From Bacteroidota bacterium (GTDB lineage Bacteria; Bacteroidota; Ignavibacteria; Ignavibacteriales; Ignavibacteriaceae), in NCBI GenBank assembly GCA_021796135.1, contig JAJYOQ010000324.1, forward strand, positions 1 to 5,106: DNA of 5,106 nucleotides, given 5' to 3'. Below the pieces are notes generated by a model, which did not search any database, was not told where the DNA came from, and worked only from the letters and a program-made list of their open reading frames with translations. Made by a program: the position numbers and the translations under genes. Shown here in pieces: positions 1 through 5,106 of this stretch. Every line of letters starts with the position of its first letter. Position 1 is the first letter of the stretch.

Positions 1-195
1 TCAAATGAACAATTAGGATTATAATATATTGAAAGTTATAGACACATTCTAATAATTCAAAAAAAATGTTTTGATCGTTAATGAGAGTTATTATGTTATT
101 CCGGAAATATGAGTAAGAAATGATAGGAATTTCGCATTCTGTATCTGAAGATTATTCTTGCACATCGAATTAGCATATTGTTAAATATATTCCCA

Positions 196-217
196 AAAAT
201 CAACTAAAGTTGACTTT
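196..217 (-). terminator. Weak terminator-like hairpin after the gpr-like gene
   Basis: Read on the minus strand, a 9-bp stem (AAAGTCAAC paired with GTTGATTTT, one G-U wobble) closes a TTTA tetraloop and ends in a short T run. It begins about 31 nt past the stop codon of the leftward reductase, where a rho-independent terminator would sit. The stem is AT-rich and the T run is partly inside the stem, so it would be weak. It could also be a chance hairpin in AT-rich DNA. Confidence 0.35.
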
Positions 218-248
218 AAATCTCTTAGATACTATAGAAATTCCCCAA

Positions 249-1232
249 TTATGCTATTATTCGTTCTATTTCCTCTAGTTCATCAGAAGTTAAACTTAAA
301 TTTTTTAACGACTCCAAATTATTTTCTAGCTGTTCCGGACTACTTGCTCCGACCAATACTGAAGTAACTCTTTTATCCCTCAAGAGCCATATTATTGCTA
401 ACTGAGCCAAGGATTGATTTCTGCTTAAAGCTAATTTATTAAGCTTAGCTATTTTATCTAATTTCTCTTTTGTAATATCTTTCACTTTCAATGCACCGGA
501 TTCCTTGGAAGCACGGGAATTAACGGGAACTCCATTTAAATATTTATCGGTAAGAAGACCTTGAGCCAATGGTGAAAAAGCAATCAACCCAACTCCGGAC
601 TTTTCCAATACGTCTAATAATTCACCTTCAACCCATCTTTCAAACATAGAATATTTTGCCTGGTGAATTAAACATGGAATACCATAACTCTTCAGCGAGG
701 AAATGGCTTCGGTTGTTCTTTCTGCCTGATAATTAGATATCCCTGCATAGAGGGCTTTGCCATGCTGTACAGCGGATGCCAAAGCTCCCATAGTCTCCTC
801 AACAGGCGTATCATAATCCGGTCGATGTGAATAAAAAATATCTACGTAGTCCAAATTCATTCTTTTAAGACTCTGATCAAGACTTGCGGTTAAATATTTC
901 CGCGAACCAAAATCACCGTAAGGTCCGGGCCACATATCATAACCTGCCTTAGTTGAAATAATTAATTCATCACGATATCCCGCAAAATCCTGTTTAAGAA
1001 TTCTTCCGAAATTCTCCTCGGCAGATCCGTAAGGAGGACCATAATTGTTAGCTAAGTCAAAATGAGTAATACCATTATCAAATGCTTTCCATAGTATCCT
1101 TCTCATATTTTCATAGACATCAACGCCTCCGAAATTATGCCATAATCCTATTGAAATTGCAGGTAACTTTACCCCGCTTTTGCCGCACCTTTTGTATTCC
1201 ATTTCTGTATAACGTTTGTCGGAAAACTTCAT
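249..1232 (-). CDS. gpr: Aldo/keto reductase, L-glyceraldehyde 3-phosphate reductase (YghZ/Gpr, AKR14-like)
   Basis: This is a cytosolic NADPH-dependent aldo/keto reductase with a (beta/alpha)8 barrel. The YghZ/Gpr group reduces L-glyceraldehyde 3-phosphate and methylglyoxal-type carbonyls, so a detoxification role is likely. The 327 residues match E. coli YghZ, as I recall it, along almost the whole length: CGKSG near 16-20, GLWHNFG at 29-35, FDLANNYGPP at 58-67, STKAGYDMWPGPYG at 93-106, SRKYL at 110-114 and SPLAQGLLT at 220-228. The AKR catalytic tetrad is intact: D59, Y64, K95, H136. The cofactor-binding end VLVGASSPEQLENN spans 292-305. It ends about a dozen residues before the E. coli protein would. 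The start at 1232 has AGGAG at 1243-1247 (10-nt spacing) and keeps the family's short extension before MEYKRCGKSG; the internal Met11 is less likely. The gene is transcribed alone, divergently from the serine acetyltransferase. Substrate is inferred from family. Confidence 0.93.
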   Translation of the reverse strand: MKFSDKRYTEMEYKRCGKSGVKLPAISIGLWHNFGGVDVYENMRRILWKAFDNGITHFDLANNYGPPYGSAEENFGRILKQDFAGYRDELIISTKAGYDMWPGPYGDFGSRKYLTASLDQSLKRMNLDYVDIFYSHRPDYDTPVEETMGALASAVQHGKALYAGISNYQAERTTEAISSLKSYGIPCLIHQAKYSMFERWVEGELLDVLEKSGVGLIAFSPLAQGLLTDKYLNGVPVNSRASKESGALKVKDITKEKLDKIAKLNKLALSRNQSLAQLAIIWLLRDKRVTSVLVGASSPEQLENNLESLKNLSLTSDELEEIERIIA

Positions 1233-1281
1233 TTTTTCATTACTCCTAAATATTATTTACAGTGATTAAGTTAAAGTTTCT

Positions 1282-1298
1282 ATATTAGGTATTAATAT
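1282..1298. repeat. Small inverted repeat ATATTA-N5-TAATAT upstream of the gpr-like gene
   Basis: Six-base arms ATATTA and TAATAT flank the spacer GGTAT, 50 to 66 nt upstream of the leftward start codon. It overlaps a weak promoter-like pair on the minus strand: TTGAAT at 1313-1318, and TAATAC or TATTAA between 1289 and 1297. That is a normal place for an operator. The arms are only A and T in an AT-rich region, so chance is a real alternative. Confidence 0.22.
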
Positions 1299-1449
1299 TT
1301 TCATATCATTTCATTCAAAATTCAACATCCACAATTAAAAAAATATATTATTCTTTCTGTGAATTTAAGAAATTTTTATCTAGTAAAATTATGGAAATGA
1401 CCTTTTTAATTCAAAATCGTATACCTCAAATATTAACACCGTTTAGCTT

Positions 1450-1478
1450 TTGCTTAAAACAACAATAAGCTGTATATA
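1450..1478 (+). promoter_or_regulatory. Possible sigma70-like promoter for the cysE-reductase pair
   Basis: TTGCTT at 1450-1455 and TATATA at 1473-1478 are separated by 17 nt, the best sigma70 spacing, and lie about 60 nt before the serine acetyltransferase start. The -35 matches the consensus only in TTG, and TATA strings are common here. If the organism is a Bacteroidota, its housekeeping promoter would instead resemble TAnnTTTG; the nearest such string is TAGTATTG at 1491-1498, one base off. Either could be the real element. Confidence 0.28.
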
Positions 1479-1536
1479 TTTTATTTAAATTAGTATTGCC
1501 TATTTTTTTATTTAAGTAAAACTACTAAGGTGCATT

Positions 1537-2400
1537 ATGATAAATAAAATTCAAGAAGATTCTCCCTATTTTGAATTTGCAAATAAACTTTTAGTTAAAA
1601 GAGAATTGCATTCGTGCAATGCTTCGCTTAAAATTGAATCGATCGATTTCCTTAATGAACTAAAAGATTTCCTTTTCCCTCATTTTTCTAATAAAGTTTA
1701 CTATTCCCAGGAAGATGTAGTATCGAAACTGCAGCTTCTTGAAAGAAATCTTATTTCGCTTTTGAAGCTGACAATAGAACAATCTGAAAATTATTTAGAA
1801 GATATTGCTCATCAGTTTATTTCTAAAATTCCTTCGGTACATGATATGCTATGGGAAGATGCTGAGGCAATTTATAAGGGTGATCCCGCAGCAGAAAGCG
1901 TCGATGAAGTTATTTTAGCCTATCCGGGATTCATGGCAATCCTTATATACCGGCTTGCTCATGAATTATATAAAATAAAGATACCTATAATCCCAAGAAT
2001 TTTGACCGAACATGCTCATCAATATACCGGCATTGATATTAATCCGGGAGCAGAGATCGGCTCGCCATTTTTTATAGATCATGGAACAGGCATAGTTATA
2101 GGCGAAACGACAAAGATTGGTAAGAATGTTAAAATTTACCAGGGCGTGACTTTGGGTGCATTAAGCGTTGACAAATCACTTTCTAATATAAAACGCCATC
2201 CCACAATTGAGGATGACGTAATAATATATTCTCAAGCAGTAATTCTCGGAGGCGAGACAGTTATCGGCAGAAACAGTATAATTGGCGGCAATGCATGGGT
2301 AACTCAAAGTGTTCCTTCTAATTCGGTTGTCTATAGTAAAATAGAAGTGAAAGTAAGATCAAATGAAGATTATTTTAACACAATGGAATTTATAATTTAA
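1537..2400 (+). CDS. cysE: Serine O-acetyltransferase (EpsC/CysE type)
   Basis: The enzyme transfers acetyl from acetyl-CoA to L-serine, giving O-acetylserine, the committed step of cysteine synthesis in the cytoplasm. The 287 residues show a helical N-terminal part (about 1-150) and a left-handed beta-helix of hexapeptide repeats (about 165-265). Conserved signatures are GDPAAES around D116, INPGAEIG at 168-175, the catalytic FIDHGTGIVIGET at 179-191 with D181-H182, YQGVTLGALS at 201-210, and RHPTIEDDV at 220-228 with H221. GALS after VTL, and Asn169 where E. coli CysE has His, point to the EpsC-like branch rather than the enterobacterial one. The chain ends in isoleucine, as E. coli CysE does; there that residue docks into cysteine synthase. 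AAGGTG lies 4 nt before the ATG. The next gene, 21 nt on, is an aldo/keto reductase, not cysK. The gene looks complete. Confidence 0.94.
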   Translation: MINKIQEDSPYFEFANKLLVKRELHSCNASLKIESIDFLNELKDFLFPHFSNKVYYSQEDVVSKLQLLERNLISLLKLTIEQSENYLEDIAHQFISKIPSVHDMLWEDAEAIYKGDPAAESVDEVILAYPGFMAILIYRLAHELYKIKIPIIPRILTEHAHQYTGIDINPGAEIGSPFFIDHGTGIVIGETTKIGKNVKIYQGVTLGALSVDKSLSNIKRHPTIEDDVIIYSQAVILGGETVIGRNSIIGGNAWVTQSVPSNSVVYSKIEVKVRSNEDYFNTMEFII

Positions 2401-2421
2401 AAATTCAAAAGGAGCGATATT

Positions 2422-3432
2422 ATGAACTTAAGATTTCTTGGAAACACGGGCGTAAAAGTCTCTGAAATATGTTTCGGAGCAATGACATTCGGAGGACGGG
2501 GATACTGGAAATCAATCGGAGAGCTTGAGCAATCTGAAGCTACGGGATTGGTGAACCTGGCACTTGAAGGCGGAATTAATTTCTTTGATACTGCTGATGT
2601 TTATTCAGAAGGACTATCGGAAGAAATGCTGGGCAAAGCACTCGGAACTCGAAGAAATAATATAATTCTTGCAACAAAGGTAAGAGGAAGGACCGGACAA
2701 GGACCAAATGATGTCGGTTTATCCCGCCATCATATTATTGAGAACTGTAATGCAAGTCTAAAAAGATTAGGTACTGATTACATAGACTTATATCAGGTAC
2801 ATAGTTTTGATCCGTATACTCCGATTGAAGAAACACTTCGTGCGCTTGATGATTTGGTACGACAGGGAAAAGTGAGATACATCGGAGTATCAAACTACAC
2901 GGGCTGGCAGTTAATGAAAGCATTATCAATTTCAGAAAAACAAAATTTAGAAAAATTTGTTACGCTGCAGGCGTTTTATTCTCTAATAGCTCGCGATTTA
3001 GAAAATGAATTAGTCCCGCTGTGCCTGGATCAAAAATTAGGAATCCTTCCCTGGAGTCCGCTCGGTGGCGGCTTCCTAACGGGTAAATACAGGAGAGGAA
3101 AAGCCCGCCCTGAAAAAGCCCGGAGAACAGATCCTGAAAACCAATTTCTTCAATTTGATGAAGAAAAAGGATTTGATATAGTTGATGAACTGGAACGTAT
3201 TGCTAATAATCACGGAGCATCAATAGTTCAGGCGGCAATAAACTATTTGTTAAGAAAACCCGCTGTATCATCTGTTATTATCGGTGCAAAAACCAAAGAG
3301 CAGCTGGCTGAAAATTTAAAGGCTTCAGATTGGGCAATGAGTCCTGAGGAAGTAACGCGCCTCGATGAATTAAGCAAGCCACCGCGTGCATATCCGTATT
3401 GGATGCTGCAAAGAACGATTCAGGATAGATAA
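2422..3432 (+). CDS. Aldo/keto reductase family protein
   Basis: This is a cytosolic NAD(P)H-dependent aldo/keto reductase barrel of 336 residues, a usual length for the family. It has an intact tetrad: D56 and Y61 in FFDTADVYSEG, K86 in LATKV, H127 in YQVHSFD. Other family marks are LGNTGVKVSEICFGAMTFGG at 6-25, IGVSNYTGWQL at 154-164, LPWSPLGGGFLTGKY at 209-223 and VIIGAKTKEQLAENL at 285-299. It resembles the YajO/aryl-alcohol-dehydrogenase-like group; the physiological substrate cannot be read from the sequence. It is clearly not a recent copy of the leftward reductase in this window, differing in the N-terminal and K/H-loop motifs. AGGAG at 2410-2414 sits 7 nt before the ATG, a strong ribosome site. 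The 21-nt gap after the serine acetyltransferase suggests one transcript. Base use matches the neighbours. Confidence 0.92.
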   Translation: MNLRFLGNTGVKVSEICFGAMTFGGRGYWKSIGELEQSEATGLVNLALEGGINFFDTADVYSEGLSEEMLGKALGTRRNNIILATKVRGRTGQGPNDVGLSRHHIIENCNASLKRLGTDYIDLYQVHSFDPYTPIEETLRALDDLVRQGKVRYIGVSNYTGWQLMKALSISEKQNLEKFVTLQAFYSLIARDLENELVPLCLDQKLGILPWSPLGGGFLTGKYRRGKARPEKARRTDPENQFLQFDEEKGFDIVDELERIANNHGASIVQAAINYLLRKPAVSSVIIGAKTKEQLAENLKASDWAMSPEEVTRLDELSKPPRAYPYWMLQRTIQDR

Positions 3433-3435
3433 CCT

Positions 3436-3498
3436 AAAAAATATAATCGGAAATTTTTCGAAATTGGTTTGCGAATCTTTAAAAATATTATATTTTTT
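3436..3498. terminator. Perfect 12-bp AT-only inverted repeat, possible terminator
   Basis: AAAAAATATAAT at 3436-3447 is exactly complementary, in inverted order, to ATTATATTTTTT at 3487-3498, with 39 nt between the arms. The left arm begins 4 nt after the reductase stop codon, and the right arm ends in six T on the plus strand and, read on the minus strand, the left arm ends in six T as well. It could end the cysE-reductase transcript. An all-AT stem and a long loop make it weaker than a classical terminator; no strong GC stem lies inside the loop. Confidence 0.38.
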
Positions 3499-3553
3499 CA
3501 CAATAAATATTTTTTTACTTTAATTTAATTATTGCAATAGATCCATTTAAATC

Positions 3554-4684
3554 TTGAAAGAAAAAATTCGATTTGTTTTTGTCGACCTTCTTCGCGGGTG
3601 GGCACTTCTGGTTATGTTTGAAGTGCATTCTTTCAATGTATTGCTGAAACCTGAATTACAAAAAACCGAGTGGTTCAGTAATTTAACTTTTATAAACGGA
3701 TTGGTTGCCCCTTCCTTTTTATTTATTTCGGGTTTCGCATTTATCCTTTCTACTCAAAGAAACTTAGATGAGCTAAGAACATTCGGCATTAAATTTTGGA
3801 AAAAGATCGCCAGAATTGCAATGATTTTTTTAGCAGGTTATTCCCTCCATATTCCTTTTCTTTCGATAAGACTTATTCATGAACGTGCGAATCAGGATAT
3901 GATGCTGGCGGCATATAATGTCGATATTCTTCAGTGTATTGCCGCAGGACTTTTATTCATTTTCATTGCAAGATTAATTTTCAAATCAGATAAACATTAT
4001 AATATTTTTCTGATCATAAGCTTCCTTTTTGTTATACTCATTTCACCTCTTGTCTGGCAGATTGATTTTACTAAATTCTTGCACCCGTTTATAGCTGATT
4101 ATTTTAATGCCGGTGCAGGATCTTATTTCCCGCTATTTCCATGGCTGGGATTTTTACTTGCCGGCGCAATAATTTGTCCCTATTACCTCGAAGCAAGAGA
4201 AAAAGGTGAAGAGAAAAAATTCATGTACATGATTGGTCTAATCGGCTTATTACTGGCTTTCGCCGGACACTTGTTCCTTTCGGATATTTTTCAGTCAGGT
4301 CACATTACTATAAAACCGCATCCGCTATTTTTTATTCAGCGGCTTGGTTATGTTTTATTTCTGTTAGGGCTTTGCTGGTTATATGCCGAAGTAAGGCAAA
4401 CTAAATCTACTTTCGTAATGGATATAGGAAGAGAATCTCTTTTGGTATACTGGCTTCATCTTCAAGTGCTTTACCGTCATATCCTAAACGGTTCTAATGT
4501 AGCTTCTATATACGGAGGCACCTTTAATGTTTGGCAGGCATCTATTTTTACAGTCGCGTTGGCTATTTCGATGATAATTGTCGCTAAAATTTGGGGTGAA
4601 ATCAAAAAACGTTACAGGGATTTTTCTTCCCGTCTTGCTTTAACTGTCTTTGTTGTGAGTATCCTAATATTTTTTATCTACTGA
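3554..4684 (+). CDS. HGSNAT/DUF1624-family membrane acyltransferase-like protein
   Basis: A polytopic inner-membrane protein of 376 residues. The opening RFVFVDLLRGWALLVM (6-21), then NGLVAPSFLFISGF at 48-61, DILQCIAAG at 124-132, FPWLGFLLAGA at 195-205 and GRESLLVYWLHLQVLY at 292-307, matches the heparan-alpha-glucosaminide N-acetyltransferase catalytic family (formerly DUF1624). About ten or eleven hydrophobic segments can be drawn, roughly at 8-30, 48-66, 84-104, 123-142, 149-168, 194-212, 224-242, 258-277, 293-310, 328-348 and 360-375. Members are thought to move acetyl or acyl groups across the membrane onto sugars, but bacterial members are mostly uncharacterised. By eye, the histidine equivalent to the human active-site His is absent; H25 sits in the first segment instead. 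The start is TTG: an in-frame TAA lies 3 nt upstream, the first in-frame ATG (codon 21) would remove the conserved first segment, and no Shine-Dalgarno is visible. It probably has its own promoter, 121 nt after the reductase. Confidence 0.82.
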   Translation: MKEKIRFVFVDLLRGWALLVMFEVHSFNVLLKPELQKTEWFSNLTFINGLVAPSFLFISGFAFILSTQRNLDELRTFGIKFWKKIARIAMIFLAGYSLHIPFLSIRLIHERANQDMMLAAYNVDILQCIAAGLLFIFIARLIFKSDKHYNIFLIISFLFVILISPLVWQIDFTKFLHPFIADYFNAGAGSYFPLFPWLGFLLAGAIICPYYLEAREKGEEKKFMYMIGLIGLLLAFAGHLFLSDIFQSGHITIKPHPLFFIQRLGYVLFLLGLCWLYAEVRQTKSTFVMDIGRESLLVYWLHLQVLYRHILNGSNVASIYGGTFNVWQASIFTVALAISMIIVAKIWGEIKKRYRDFSSRLALTVFVVSILIFFIY

Positions 4685-4730
4685 AATTAGAAAGTATCCC
4701 TGTTTCCTGCTATCATGCCGTTAGGATTGG

Positions 4731-5106
4731 CTAAATCGAATAAATCTGAATTATTTCTTCGGGTATTCTTACCGGTCTGCCTGTGCTGATTGAAATCATT
4801 GTATAAGTTAAATAACCGCTTGCGGCAATTTTATCATTTTCTTTTTTAACAATCCAGAAATTAACCTTCGACTGTGCTCCGTTAATTGAGTCTATTTGTG
4901 TGCGCACCACTATTTTATCATCCAGCTTTAATGACCGCTTATATTCAATGTACGTAGCGCTCACTACCCAATTATAATCACGGTTATGAAATTCGCCCAT
5001 GGACATTTTATAATTATTAATCATTTGATCATAACGCGCCGCTAGAACATAATCCAGGAACTTAGTGTTATGAACATGGTTATTTAAATCTATATCATCG
5101 GGACGA
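4731..5106 (-). CDS. 4HBT-family acyl-CoA thioesterase, partial (N-terminus beyond right edge)
   Basis: A hotdog-fold thioesterase of the 4-hydroxybenzoyl-CoA thioesterase type, which would hydrolyse a cytosolic acyl-CoA; the acyl chain is unknown. The reading frame stays open to the window edge, giving 124 visible residues and a TAG stop. The upstream part reads RPDDIDLNNHVHNTKFLDY, followed by VLAARYDQM, which is the classic active-site start of the fold (D-x-D-x-x-x-H-V, then a YL.Y helix). An ATG at 5022-5024 lies inside that helix, so a 97-residue version starting there would lose the active site and is not the real start. Later family features are the strand pattern YIEYKRSLKLDDKIVVRTQI and a central strand pair around VNFWIVKKENDKIAASGYLTY. 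Hotdog proteins of this type are usually about 130-165 residues, so perhaps 10-25 residues are missing. It is convergent with the membrane protein, 46 nt apart, with no clear terminator between. Confidence 0.85.
   Translation of the reverse strand, partial: RPDDIDLNNHVHNTKFLDYVLAARYDQMINNYKMSMGEFHNRDYNWVVSATYIEYKRSLKLDDKIVVRTQIDSINGAQSKVNFWIVKKENDKIAASGYLTYTMISISTGRPVRIPEEIIQIYSI

Larger units (their letters stand above)
1233..1536. other. Divergent intergenic region (304 nt)
   Basis: This stretch separates the leftward reductase from the rightward serine acetyltransferase, so promoters for both directions should lie here. It is strongly AT-rich. I see the Shine-Dalgarno AGGAG (minus strand, 1243-1247) for the left gene and AAGGTG (1527-1532, 4 nt before ATG) for the right one. 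There is a small palindrome at 1282-1298 and a possible promoter at 1450-1478. I do not recognise a riboswitch, T-box, tRNA or other structured RNA, and no convincing small gene. Confidence 0.7.

Noticed and set aside
2..151. A minus-strand frame open from about 151 to the left edge
   Set aside because: It contains no ATG, GTG or TTG start that I could find in frame and shows no recognisable motif. Plus-strand frames at the left edge all stop within 24 nt.
1441..1460. Imperfect hairpin GTTTAGC-TTTT-GCTTAAAAC
   Set aside because: The stem needs bulges to pair beyond three bases and the site overlaps the -35 candidate. It is probably chance in AT-rich DNA.
1391..1468. A 25-codon open frame (starts MEMTFLIQNR, ends CLKQQ) before the serine acetyltransferase, considered as a cysteine-sensing leader peptide
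   Set aside because: It has only one Cys codon, no Shine-Dalgarno sequence, and overlaps the likeliest promoter, so it would be upstream of the transcript start. No terminator/antiterminator pair follows it.
2735..2929. A 64-residue open frame on the minus strand within the second reductase gene
   Set aside because: It lies antisense inside a well-supported gene whose frame carries all family motifs, and its translation shows no recognisable domain. It is a shadow frame.
3554..4684. Alternative call as a generic acyltransferase 3 (OafA-like) membrane protein
   Set aside because: The R-x-x-x-x-D-x-x-R-G opening is shared in part, but DILQ, FPWLGF and GRESLLVYWLH together fit the HGSNAT/DUF1624 family better.
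4685..4730. Possible bidirectional terminator between the convergent membrane protein and thioesterase genes
   Set aside because: I found no stem longer than three base pairs followed by a T run on either strand.

Overview
The window is a short stretch of AT-rich bacterial chromosome with five protein genes, two of them on the minus strand. No mobile element, phage gene, CRISPR array, tRNA or rRNA is visible. The protein style and the AT richness fit the Bacteroidota/Ignavibacteriota side of the bacterial tree. The pointers are an EpsC-type serine acetyltransferase and a DUF1624/HGSNAT-like membrane protein with the 'DLLRGWALLVM' opening. This is an impression from family resemblance, not a proof. 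Three of the four visible gene starts have a recognisable Shine-Dalgarno sequence; the fourth, a TTG start, does not.

Layout: (a) 1-248 is a flank without a recognisable gene; it holds a weak terminator-like hairpin at 196-217 facing the first gene. (b) 249-1232 (minus) is an AKR14-type aldo/keto reductase close to E. coli YghZ/Gpr. (c) 1233-1536 is a 304-nt divergent intergenic region with a possible promoter for the rightward genes and a small AT-rich palindrome. (d) 1537-2400 (plus) is serine O-acetyltransferase, the first step of cysteine synthesis. (e) 2422-3432 (plus) is a second, distantly related aldo/keto reductase, 21 nt after (d) and probably co-transcribed with it. (f) 3433-3553 is an AT-rich gap with a perfect 12-bp inverted repeat. 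(g) 3554-4684 (plus) is a polytopic membrane protein of the HGSNAT/DUF1624 acyltransferase family, starting at TTG. (h) 4731 to the right edge (minus) is a 4HBT-type acyl-CoA thioesterase cut by the window end, convergent with (g).

How they may work together: the two reductases and the acetyltransferase could loosely serve carbonyl detoxification and thiol/cysteine supply, but nothing in the sequence proves a joint pathway. I see ordinary housekeeping or accessory metabolism and no convincing undescribed system. The points most worth checking are the serine acetyltransferase paired with a reductase instead of cysteine synthase, its C-terminal isoleucine, the apparent loss of the HGSNAT catalytic histidine in the membrane protein, and the true extent of the right-edge thioesterase.
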